A stretch of DNA of 64,000 nucleotides from Saccoglossus kowalevskii. Lineage: Eukaryota; Hemichordata; Enteropneusta; Harrimaniidae. The translations under genes were made by a program, and so were the position numbers. The stretch covers positions 115,290-179,289 of the forward strand of contig NW_003120423.1 of the NCBI RefSeq assembly GCF_000003605.2, written 5' to 3'. The notes under the pieces are model-generated. The model was not told the origin of the DNA. It made no database searches and was given only the letters and a program-made list of their open reading frames with translations. Positions 50,368 through 62,300 of this stretch are shown one piece after another; position 1 is the stretch's first letter; every line of letters starts with the position of its first letter.

Positions 50368-53204
50368 ATAACTGCCAATATTCTAAATGACAGAACTGTC
50401 TCTATAAACTGTGCTTGCTTACATCTATCTTCGTCATATATAGTTACTTCACATAAGAGCTTCATCGACCTACGACACTTAACTGATACGTACTACATTG
50501 TCTAAGAGGTGAATAATATAAGCGTTAGTCATGTATGAAGACAGTGTCATTGTCTACAGATTCGAAAGAAAATAGAAAAGGTATATCAAATCTAATTAAT
50601 CAATGTCAGATATATTTAGAGATTTTGATTTATTTATATATATGTCCAATGTTGCACATTATTCAATTACTTATGTAAAAATATTCCTGTTTATGGTTTA
50701 AAGGGTGTTCGTTGTACAATATGCATTGGAATTTCGATTAAACAAACAATGTATGTTACCTGCGCTGTGTACGTCGTATGAATGAACGCTCTTTCAATGC
50801 ATATAGTTACTGTACAATTATAATTTATTTTCAATTGACTCGCGTCATTGTTATTTTAATTTTAACAGTTTAATGGTATCAAAGCATCTTCTTTACATCT
50901 TCCTTTTCAAGAATCCCCCATCTCGTCTCTATCAACAATAACTGATCTGATAAACTGAATAAAATTAAGTATATTTTGTCTCATTAGGATAGTCTTTGTA
51001 AACGAGGCGTGAATTTGTCGTTGTCGTTGATTCCGATTTTAAACAATTTCTTTTAAAAAAAATATTAATACAACATTATTAAATATGTAGACAAATAAAT
51101 ATAGCTACGGGACTATTCAACAGCTCCGTGTAACTATCTTCCTATCATAATGCCATTATGGTAATATGATACACCATCTCGGTGTCAACCACACTGTAAA
51201 GCTCAGTGTTTTGAAATATGACACATTTTTGTCCCACTTTAAAATCACTTTCTGTGTTTTATAATTAAACACATTAAGTGTTGTTTACAAGTACTGTTTT
51301 AAAATAATTTTTTTTTACTGTTTTGGGGTAAAACATTTAAAGCGTTTATGAGTTTGTCCTCACTTTAAAAACATATAATGTGCATAACTACGAAAAGTGT
51401 ATACAATAACACTAGCAGTCAATGATTTTATTGTATAAAAAGGGTTTATTATCACAACATTTTTAAAAGTGCTTTTAGTAGACACACACAAGTGTTTATG
51501 ACCTCGAAAAGGGTCTCAACGAGGACTGGTTTTAATGAACTGTTTACTACCCCAGGTCTTTGAAAAGTGATTTCACTTGAAATACATTTTGAAAACAAAA
51601 TCCGAATATTGACAAGTGATTGTACCACAGATACATTTTAAAATGTGTTTCCATCGATAACATGGTAAACAAATCATTATTATTTTGGAAAGTTATCACT
51701 ATTGTACAATAATCATATCATACGATAAACAAAACACTTATTCAAGTAAGTATTTATTTCTAAATATAAACATTATAAGGTAAGTTTAAATATTACATTT
51801 AAAAAACAGACATTATAGTTGTTGGAAAGAATAATATCAATTGCAAGAATAAGTGTCCTCGACTTTTGTGGAACTGAATAAGTGTACCTGTGTTTACTGA
51901 AGTTCACACTTTTCATGAAACAATACCCAATTATTGTGAACATTGACACAGATGAGTATTGGACTACAACGAACAATAACATATTTAAACCCTTTTCTTC
52001 TTTGACGTAAATGAGAGTAACCAATCCATTCTATTTCATTCATCTTTCACCGGGAAATTTGTTATTTTAAAACTATAAACGTTGTGTTTTAATGAAAAAC
52101 ATTAAAGTGCTATCAAGATTTATAGTGTACTTATAGGTTGGTAAGACCATGTAAGCGTTCGTTCAATTAATTCTTCCATAACCTCGTGCTTAATATAAAA
52201 CCATTTGTTGAAGGTAATCCATTTTGTGTTGAATTACATCTCCTTCGGTGATTCTCTAATTGGCATAAATACCATAATGTTTACTCACGAGCGTGCATAA
52301 ATAAAGTTGAAGCATTAGTCAATGTCTTGATACAGGTGTTTTATAACATAATACACATGTTTTTAATTACATCAGTGTGCTTTCAATTAAAACGGTGTGT
52401 TTTAATGAAAAACATGAAAGTGCTTCCAAGATTTACAGTGCATGTCCGATCAATCACTACAACCTGTGGATACCAACGTCCCATCTAGGGTAGGGGTCGA
52501 TACCCTTTCTGTGTTTATTATTCCATCTAACAACCTATTTGCTGCCGGTGTTATGTATACAGGTGATCTTAAGTTATCCACGAACTGAAGTTACATTTAT
52601 TAACAACAATCAATCTTACCACAGACAATTGATAAAAAAACTATAATGCACATATAATACTGATGGCACGTAACATTGGCGTCAGAAAAGATTATAATTT
52701 ATACACGCCGTATATTCCGTGTGTATATAAAGATGCTTAGTTGCCATGAATATGAACAAATTATGTTTTATAATATGGTGCCCTTTAAATTTCTCCTAAT
52801 TTAATTTATTATATACTAAAACGGCCAAGCTCGTCTGATTTCTAGAAAAAAATAATATATTACGACAATCTATATATATATTGAACACAGATATGTGTTC
52901 GGTGTTAGAAAATAAGAATTGTTTTATGTGCTTGATTTTAAGCTGTCTGGTCGTGTGTTTTGAAGCGTATTTTAACCGCTTAGATTTAATTGTTAGTAAA
53001 TCTATACTAAATAAGCGGCTCAGAAAATAACACACTGACGTAAAACACGTTTTTTTATGAAACACGTTAGCATATTAATTACTTTAAAATATATTAATTT
53101 CACTTATTAACCTAGCATTATAAAATAAATTGTTGTTTCTATATACTTTTAAATATTACCTCTATATGGCTATAATTCAAATGGGAAAACTATTTATATG
53201 CAAG
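50368..53204. other. Spacer between segmental copies; AT-rich with short repeats
   Basis: No gene recognised. From 51200 to 52440 motifs such as AAAGTG, GTGTTTT and TTTTAAAA recur densely. A 46-bp pair GTGTTTTAATGAAAAACATT..., at 52084 and 52397, is a clear direct repeat 313 bp apart. A further segment at about 52490-52566 is similar to 58430-58520. Confidence 0.45.
52490..52566. repeat. Short duplicated segment, partner at 58430-58520
   Basis: Shared TAGGGGTCGATRC, TTTCTGTGTTT, AACAACC and ATGTATACAGRTG in the same order. The partner lies inside the putative untranslated intron of gene C, so this may mark an older, larger duplication of the gene C upstream region. Confidence 0.4.
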
Positions 53205-53979
53205 ATGTTTCGAATAATATTGCTAGTCGTTAAAGCGGGAGGGTCGTCACCTGCGTACGCGCGGGAATTGAGTTCCAAACGACGATAACAAAACACGCTA
53301 AAAACGCAAAGGCTCGTGGGTAGACGCTTGTTTGTAAACAATGGCACTCTATGGCCATCTGGCGCATGCGCAGGTTACGATTCCATCACTTTAATACAAT
53401 TACTATTGTCATCAACAGGTAATCCACGTATAAGTACATACATTCTTCTGTGTTATTCACAATATGTTGGGCACCTTCATAAATTACGGAGTCGCTAGAC
53501 TTGTTGTATCTACTTGTTGTATCAATACGTGTCACCAATACACGTGACACTTGCAGTGTTATAGTAGTCGATCGACAGTATAAAATACACAAAAAGACAA
53601 CACAGAATTTCCCGCCGAGTCTAATAGTATATTAAGACATTGAGGTGCACGCAGAAATTTAGAAGAGTTTCGAAGCTGATTCAATCAAGGTTATTATCAA
53701 TAACTTGAAGGTATTGTATGTGTCTGCCAAACCTAATATTAAACGCATTTCACTCTATATATTTAATTCTAAAGATAAACCATTTACTACACCTTTTTTT
53801 TAAACGGGTGACTTAGTTTGCTTGCTCCACGCCTATCAAAGTGGTTTACCAAATTGCGTTTATTGCTGATCGTGTTAGAAGCCTCGTTAGTCGCACAGGG
53901 AAATGCTTTTATATAGCGTAGTATTCGTAATTGTTCAATATGACATGAAGGAATCGCTGTGCCATACGAGAAAACATTG

Positions 53980-54012
<33 letters not shown>

Positions 54013-54983
54013 AGGATTGTTATAATTGTATACTTGTGAATCAGTCTGCACATTCGTGAGACATGAATATGACCTACACTGAATGTGACAGCATGTTATC
54101 TATCCTTTGATGATCAATTGTTCAGCTATCTGATCTGTTAATTAAAGAATTCACCTCTCCGTATGAAAACACATTGGGACATGAATCCTGTATTGCTGTA
54201 TCACTTATAGTGACAGTTTTGCATAAGATCATCTTGTTTCCCAGTTTGGATTTATCTATTCGCATATTTATCATTATCTTAAAATGTATTTAACTGCCAC
54301 ATACTTTCGTTTATATATGTCGTAAGAACGTTAGATTTGTATTATTTGCGCAGTGCTGCCTTTCTGTGAATATATAATGTTGGAAGAGAACAAGATTTGT
54401 CTAATTTTGGACAAATAGTGTTTACAAATATATCTTATTAAGTATCAATATATTTAACGCCATCAACTTGTATCGTGAATTATTTGACGCGAATGAAGCC
54501 ATGTCAATATATGCTATCACATATACAATGGTTGTTTATATGGTTTAACTATATGTAGTTTACGAGAACCGTGTGCGAGATGCAATTTAGTGTATATTTA
54601 GCCTTTCATCAAGTGTTGAAATGAATTTTGATTGACTTTGCCCTTAGTCCACATTTTCCATTTATATTGTCTAATTAAGATTATAATTGTTCAACTTTTA
54701 AGCATATGTCAGCACAATTGAACTTTAAATTTTAGAATAACGTTATTTTCCAATTGAATGATTAAAAATCAATATACATTCTGCTGAACATTTTCAACGA
54801 AACTCCTTCACCCCTTCCAAACTCCGCACATGGAAACGTATGCCAAATGGTTTGTATGGAATTGTTCCCATACCTTCGTTAATTCATAGAACTTATAACT
54901 TGCGCTCTCGAGTGACGAGGGGATTCTGTGACGTGAATTACCATTACCATATGCAGTAAAATTAACATGTTGTTCTAATGTTT

Positions 54984-55095
54984 ATTGTTGTCATGTGGGA
55001 TTCAAATTTTAATTGTTGTCATGTGGGATTCAAATTTTAATTGTTGTCATATGGGATTCAAATTTTAATTATTCTCATGTGGCATTCAAATTCAA
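54984..55095. repeat. 28-bp minisatellite, four units (tandem unit 1)
   Basis: Repeats of ATTGTTGTCATGTGGGATTC plus AAATTTTA; the fourth unit is diverged. The same array recurs at 56386-56497. Confidence 0.85.
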
Positions 55096-55543
55096 ATATC
55101 CAAATGTATATACATCGTCTGCGTGGTACTATATTCTGGGTCTGATTGGAGTAAATCATTCTGCCGAAGACTGAAGGGATACTCACACTTTAGGATAGAC
55201 AGGCATTTCATGTACTCACATGTATGTCTAAATAACACACGTGTTACTGTCATGGCAATCACTCTATAATTACAATTCAAATTGATGATAATGATGCTGA
55301 TTGTGATGGCGCTATACATTGTTGCATATGTCAACTACATATATTAGCAATACATGGATATTGTGATGATGTGCGTCATGAAAACTCCCTGTTGCTATAA
55401 TTACTACGACAAGTTACAAAGTGACAGTTATAGTCGCATCGATCTATTGAGAGTGCACTGCAATTCATTACTACATCTTCCGATAGGAGATATAGCACAT
55501 TTTCTGCCTAGTAACCTGAAACTATTTCTCTCGCGTTTTCTAG

Positions 55544-55636
55544 GAATCTTTTCTTGCGTGGTGTTATTTTCCATTCGATATAAGTGTCATCAGGCAGGTG
55601 TTATTTATTCTTCAGTAACTTTGGATGTTCAGGACG
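55544..55636 (+). other. Exon-like 93-bp block, repeated at 56947-57039
   Basis: Preceded by a strong acceptor (CTCTCGCGTTTTCTAG) and followed by a good donor (CAGGACG/GTAAGC). One frame is open, phase 1 to phase 1, reading IFSCVVLFSIRYKC at its start. The block is unchanged in both tandem units. No family match, and no neighbouring exons found, so chance is a real possibility. Confidence 0.2.
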
Positions 55637-56385
55637 GTAAGCATTTTTCAAAAATTGTTATTTTCTCTGTCGCTGGTTCAGTTTACTCAATGTTCTGCCG
55701 GACACTGTAAGTGAAACATGTAAACAGTGCTTGGAATGGATCAGGCAAATACATTTGACGCTGTCATGTGAATATATAATGTTGGAAGAGAACAAGATTT
55801 GTCTAATGTTGGACAAATAGTGTTTACAAATATATCTTATTAAGTATCAATATATTTAACGCCATCAACTTGTATCGTGAATTAGTTAACGCGAATGAAG
55901 CCATGTCAATATATGCTATTACATATATAATGGTTGTTTATATAGTTTAACTATATGTAGTTTACGAGAGCCGTGTGCGAGATGCAATTTAGTGTATATT
56001 TAGCCTTTCATCAAGTGTTGAAATGAATTTTGATTGATTTTGCCCTTAGTCCACATTTTCCATTTATATTGTCTAATTAAGATTATAATTGTTCAACTTT
56101 TAAGCATATGTCAGCACAATTGAACTTTAAATTTTAGAATAACGTTATTTTCCAATTGAATGATTAAAAATCAATATACATTCTGCTGAACATTTTCAAC
56201 GAAACTCCTTCACCCCTTCCAAACTCCGCACATGGAAACGTATGCCAAATGGTTTGTGTGGAATCGTTCCCATACCTTCGTTAATTCATAGAATTTATAA
56301 CTTGCGCTCTCTAGTGACGAGGGGATTCTGTGACGTGAATTACCATTACCATATGCAGTAAAATTAACATGTTGTTCTAATGTTT

Positions 56386-56497
56386 ATTGTTGTCATACGG
56401 GATTCAAATTTTAATTGTTGTCATGTGGGATTCAAATTTTAATTGTTGTCATATGGGATTCAAATTTTAATTATTCTCATGTGGCATTCAAATTCAA
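56386..56497. repeat. 28-bp minisatellite, four units (tandem unit 2)
   Basis: Counterpart of 54984-55095, exactly one duplication period away, with a few substitutions in the first unit. Confidence 0.85.
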
Positions 56498-57560
56498 ATA
56501 TCCAAATGTATATACATCGTCTGCGTGGTATTATATTCTGGGTCTGATTGGAGTAAATCATTCTGCCGAAGACTGAAGGGATACTCACACTTTAGGATAG
56601 ACAGGCATTTCATGTACTCACATGTATGTCTAAATAAAACACGTGTTACTGTCATGGCAATCACTCTATAATTACAATTCAAATTGATGATAATGATGCT
56701 GATTGTGATGGCGCTATACATTGTTGCATATGTCAACTACATATATTAGCAATACATGGGTATTGTGATGATGTGCATCATGAAAACTCCCTGTTGCTAT
56801 AATTACTACACACAAGTTACAAAGTGACAGTTATAGTCGCATCGATCTATTGAGAGTGCACTGCAATTCATTACTACATCTTCCGATAGGAGATATAGCA
56901 CATTTTCTGCCTAGTAACCTGAAACTATTTCTCTCGCGTTTTCTAGGAATCTTTTCTTGCGTGGTGTTATTTTCCATTCGATATAAGTGTCATCAGGCAG
57001 GTGTTATTTATTCTTCAGTAACTTTGGATGTTCAGGACGGTAAGCATTTTTCAAAAATTGTTATTTTCTCTGTCGCTGGTTCAGTTTACTCAATGTTCTG
57101 CCGGACACTGTAAGTGAAACATGTAAACAGTGCTTGGAATGGATCAGGCAAATACATTTGACGCTGTCATGGTAACGTCTGAAAGCAGTAGAACAGTTCT
57201 ATGATTATGATCAGAATTTGCTACTATTTACAATTATAACGGCCAAAGGGTTTGCTTTGTACACGTAATGCGCTTCTGTGCAAATATTATAACTATGATA
57301 CACAGGTAATTTCGGAGGGCGTCAGTACGAGTTGTTCAATGCATACCACGAGTTCCCTAAAAAACATTGATTATGAGGTTTATGTTGAGCAGAATGTCCA
57401 TTTTAGAAACGTCACCTCTCAACAATCTCATGCGGTCAATGTACCTTTTCCTTTCGGATTTGACCATTAATTCGTGCATGGTTTATCTGTAGGTTTGTGT
57501 TTGTGGGTTGTTGAAAACTCGTTTCTTTATGTTGTTGTTTCTGTCTAGATGTAATACGTT

Positions 57561-59333
57561 ACAGACGTTTGTCTCATCAAGATCATGGATGAAAATTTTA
57601 AATAATTTTAATTATATAAATATGTTTTTTTTCATGGACCGCGACTCATTTATTTTTATGATGTCGTTATTGTGTCTATAAAACAGATCATCATGAATAC
57701 CAAATGACAATATTTGAATTGCCAATATTTAAAAGAGACTTTTTCTTTTCTTTCAGAAGACAAAATAGTATTTCTATAACAGCTCCGGTATTGATCTAAG
57801 CGCTTGTAGCACTAACTCACAAATCGATCAACATTACAATCTGGTGATTAATGAAATGATCAATAAAATTTTTCACTATTTGTTTTCTACGGAGAATTTG
57901 ATGTTTTATTCATAATTTAGTAGTTTTTATGAAATTGGTGCTAGTAATCATGAAATTGTTCAATGGATAGTAGTTATAAATGTACTGTAGAGTACTGTTT
58001 ACAAAACCGTTAATTTAGAGCGCATAATATCTGTCCATTGATTATTAAAACAATGCTCCTTTTACAATGAGCGTGCACATTCACTAGCAAACTTTTGTGC
58101 AATTAACATACTTCAAAATGTTATATAGATTGTCCTCGTGTACAGAAAAAGGATATATGTCGTTGTCTGATATTAACTAATGGCACAATTATTGTGCCGT
58201 TTTCAGCCTTCATAGTGTTTTGATTTGTCGTCGTACATCTATATTCTGTCTATGCACACTCTGAAGTAAGTAACATTTTTATTAAAAATGATTTTCAGTT
58301 TTAAAATGTTTCGCACCAGCATCCTGGTGTCAACCAGACCAGATCGAACAATATCACCTTTAGACCTCACCCATGGCCTCCCAAAGTCTCATTCATTGGT
58401 GGTAGAACCTTTGTCAGTGGCTTTAACCTCTTAGGGGTCGATGCTATTTCTGTGTTTGTAATTCCGATCAAACAACCACTGCGCTGCCTGTGATTTTTTT
58501 AAATATGTATACAGATGTACGAAGTGTGTTCGGAGTTAAAGGGTACGACTTTGCTCAGATGCTTAAGTTGTTTTAGTCTGAACGTGTAAGCATCATTGAA
58601 ATACTAACGAGGATGTTTAAAAAATTACTAGCTGATGTAAAACACGTAACATGTTAACATATTATAATTTTAGCTGTTTACCACGATGTTTTAAGTAAAC
58701 TAACAAACAAGTGACATTTTGTTATGAAAAATTGTGACTTCTGACAATAAACTCAGTAAACATTTGTATTACCGATATTTGAAAAAAAAAATTAAAAAGA
58801 CACGAATTATTTAAAACGTTTGTAAAATAAACAATGGATGCAAAGCAAATAAAGTTGAATATTCCTTATTCATATATTATTGTTTTGCCTGCGTCTACAA
58901 CGAAAATCTACAAAATTTGTTTTACTTGCTTTCGCGCGATACGTCATGGATTTAAAATCGAAATACCAAACAGAAATAGGTCGACTAAAACCAAGGATTA
59001 AACAACATTGCTTGAGTAAATTATTCAGCATTTGTCCGTAAAGGTTGTTGGAACAAATCTTTAATATTATTGAATCGTTCATAGTTGTTGAATTACTGTC
59101 TCAGTCTGGGCACGGTTATTTTTTAGTAACCATGGCACTGATTTAACATAAATCCGTGACCGTCACAATTATCCTCATACTAATTAATTGGTGCAGTTCT
59201 CCACTATAAGAACTAACTCCGCCCAGATACACTGACTAAAAGTGTAATAGGACAAGAGATAACTACATTCCATCACCTTTATTTGATGCATCAAGTGACA
59301 TATTAGTTATAATTTTTCTATTTGCGTTTTCAG
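57561..59333. other. Upstream region of gene C
   Basis: AT-rich spacer holding the candidate first-exon donor at 58266 and the partner of the 52.5-kb short duplication at 58430-58520. The reverse frame at 58870-59082 shows no recognisable family. Nothing else supportable. Confidence 0.45.
58200..58265 (+). promoter_or_regulatory. Candidate untranslated first exon end of gene C
   Basis: The donor CTCTGAA/GTAAGTAACA (intron from 58266) closely copies the donor context upstream of gene B. The paired acceptor TTTGCGTTTTCAG ends at 59333, leaving an 11-nt leader before the ATG at 59345. The implied intron is 1068 nt. The 5' edge of the exon cannot be fixed from sequence. Inference, supported by the parallel with gene B. 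Confidence 0.35.
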
Positions 59334-59344
59334 ATAAGTACGTA

Positions 59345-62300
59345 ATGGCTATGGGTACAGACAGACTGATCTTGCTCATCGCTATCATTGTATTCATCAA
59401 TACATGTACAGTATATACTGACAATTATACGTTCTGTCTACTAGCCACGACTCGCACCTTCCTACCCTTCAGTGTTTACAGAATCGGCGGTGCCGTCAAC
59501 GTTGCTTTAGACAACATCCATTCAGATATACTGACCAACATTACGCTGGATTTTATTTTCTACGATAGTGGTTGCGATAGCAGGGTTTCTTTAGACAAGA
59601 CTGTCAACTGCGTTTTGAATGACCGTGTTGCGGCAATAATCGGACCTGATTGTTCATCGGCGGCTCTAGCAGCGGGACTTTTGGCCTCGCAGTGGAACGT
59701 CCCAATGGTCGGATACATTGGTTCAACATCCTATTTGTCCGATAAAACAGTATACGATACATACAGTCGGACTTCGTCACCTTACTCTAAATCCTCTTTA
59801 GCTGTTATAGAGACTATTGAAGTCTTCGGATGGAAGCATGTGGGCGTTGTAGGGGGTGACACCGGTCACCTGCTTAATAGTTTTGAATCACTGAAACAAG
59901 AATTAACGAGAAGAAACTTTTCCATTGAAGCAATTGTGTTTAATGTCTATGATGAATCTTTATATGAAGACATATTGAATGAGATCCTCTCGAAAGCGAG
60001 AAGTGAGTATGTTACTTCCACTGTATTAAAAGGCTGAATGTAGCAATTAGCAGTCGACCTTATTCGCAAATGTCTCGTTGAGATGAGTAAAGCACGTGAA
60101 TTGTCTTGGTCCTTCAATTAGTGTTTCATTCTTTATATATTGTCATTGCGTAACATGTTCTAAATATTATGGTCAAATATATTAGGGAACTAGTGTATGC
60201 GGTTACGGTAGAAAATCACTTTTTGGCGTGGCAAGACAAGTCCCGTTGCTCTCTCTTGCATGCAGGGCTGTACGAGAACTCGTAGACATTCTTTGTAACA
60301 TTTTTAGTTTCTCGGATTATGTGACGGAATAAATAATTTCTGTTTTCCTAAATGTTCTTAACAATCTGAGAATTCTCGGGCGGGGGGACATCCAGACTTT
60401 TTCAACGCCTGGCAATGGTTGAAAACAAAGGCCGAAAACTGTCAGAAAACGGTACTTTGGGATGGTTGTTGAGACTCACCCCCAGTGTAACAAGATCACC
60501 CCTGCATGTTCAACATACATACATTTGATTGTTCAAGATTACTTCAAAGTTGATTTTGTGTTGTTTTCTCGAATTTATCTATTTTCACCGGCTCTTCGGC
60601 CGACGTTGAACACCAGCTCGAGCAGAGCATATAGAAATACTTGGTACAGTGGTGCGCGTCTAAGCAACGTGGAACGTCTTGTGGCGTAGCTCCGTCCCCG
60701 AGTATAGTCTTTTTTTGAATATTTATTCTAGATTCTATCTAGGTACATTTCATTCACAGTATGTACATATATACAAGAAAATATACAACCGTTCTAGGGG
60801 GTAATCGACGTTTGTTTTATGTTTTATATTTGTTATGTATTAGTTATAATTTTAGCTCTGGATTCATATGAAGTTCGTCGTTTGATGTTGATGGTCTATG
60901 ACAAAGGATACCTATCAAGAGGAGAGTACATGTTCATTGTTGTCGAACCATGGAACTTTGGATCTTATGAGGTAAGCATCTGTTTAATGGTGATCCTCTC
61001 GACTCATTTCTGTTTGTGTTAGTAAAATCCAAATTGTTGATGTCGTTGATCCAAATTGAAAATTCAATAGATTTGAAAACAAAACCAAAGACCAGTATAT
61101 GATTTTAATTATGTATATTTGGCTTAATCTTAACATTAAATTTGGAGGAATTCTATATTTGTAATTATGCTTTATAAAGTTATGTATTATGCTCTGTTGG
61201 TGCAGTATTGACTATGTGCTAATATTGCAGGGCACCACGTGGCAATGGGCAGACGACGGAAGGGATGACGATGTAGCTAAGGCGTATGAATCTCTCCTTG
61301 TAGTAGAGAGAATAAATTTCGAAGATGACACCTACAAAGCATTTGCAGAAGAGGTAAAGGAAAAATTCAAAGAACCTCCTTGGTATTACAATATGACAGA
61401 CGTTTCGAGCGTAAGTAAAACTTTAATAAAATAAATATCTTTTTTTGCTTTTTTTTTATTTAACTTGAATGCTATTTTTTTAATAACGTCCATTTGTTGG
61501 AATAAAATCAGAAAACAAAGTGTTTGGAGAAAGTTGAGAAAGTCATTGCAGTCACTTCCACGGCACTCTGACATTTTTATCTGACGATTGGTGAAATACG
61601 TTGAGTTTGTGAATTTCTCAATTCATTCCAATAATTTTATACTGGATAAATTTTGTGATTCACACTGCTGAAATGCGGTTACTAAAACAGAGTAACTGTG
61701 GCTGAAAGTAGCATTTACTGTGTATTTCGCAGATTATTTTTTCAGTAAACAATGTATGTACAATATATGTATGACTGCAAGTCACTTGTTATAATCCATT
61801 GAATATAATACTTCATACTTCAAAAATAAGTGTTATTTTGTGGGAGAGCGGTCGTGAGAGATGTATGTTAGATCCCAGTTCCGGTGTTGAGGGACTGTGG
61901 TTAGATGTAGTTATGCATGATATTCGATGTGATAAAATAAATTACACGTGGTGATACGGGCAATATCACGATTTCTTGCCTGCTCAAGGGATAGTGGTCA
62001 TGACCATATACGTACATGCTTCATTTACCAGGTTGGATCACTATCAGCTTATCTCTATGACGCCATTATATTATATGCCCTTACGTTACAAAGGGTAGTC
62101 AGTAATGGAGGAAACCCATACAATGGCACAAATTTCTTACGTGAAATGCAGCATATTGATTTCTACGGTATGTATTCATATTGTCAATGAAAAACCAGCG
62201 ATATATCATATCGTAAATATTATATAATATATGATATATATATACATTAGATGTTTTATACAATATACAATATATAGGGTAGTACAATATCGATCGATTA

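Larger units (their letters stand above)
54366..57170. repeat. Young tandem duplication, two units of about 1402 bp
   Basis: Unit 1 is 54366-55767 and unit 2 55768-57170. Both start GTGAATATATAATGTTGGAA and end GACGCTGTCAT. By eye I count about 20 differences in 1.4 kb (about 98.5% identity), including one single-base indel. Each unit holds a four-copy 28-bp minisatellite (54984-55095 and 56386-56497). Sequence beyond unit 2 (GGTAACGTCTGAAAG) matches the other segmental copy, so unit 1 or 2 was added within copy 2. Confidence 0.9.
53205..57560. repeat. Segmental duplication, copy 2
   Basis: Partner of 47460-50200. It carries a private CpG-rich insertion of about 165 bp near 53222-53388 and a GATT microsatellite (53982-54013), and has grown by the tandem duplication 54366-57170. 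The matching order of landmarks shows direct, same-orientation duplication about 5.9 kb apart. Confidence 0.75.

Noticed and set aside
55354-55710. 118-codon open frame in the first tandem unit
   Set aside because: A small indel shortens the same frame in the second unit (from about 56850), so the full frame is not kept. Only the 93-bp exon-like part is noted separately.
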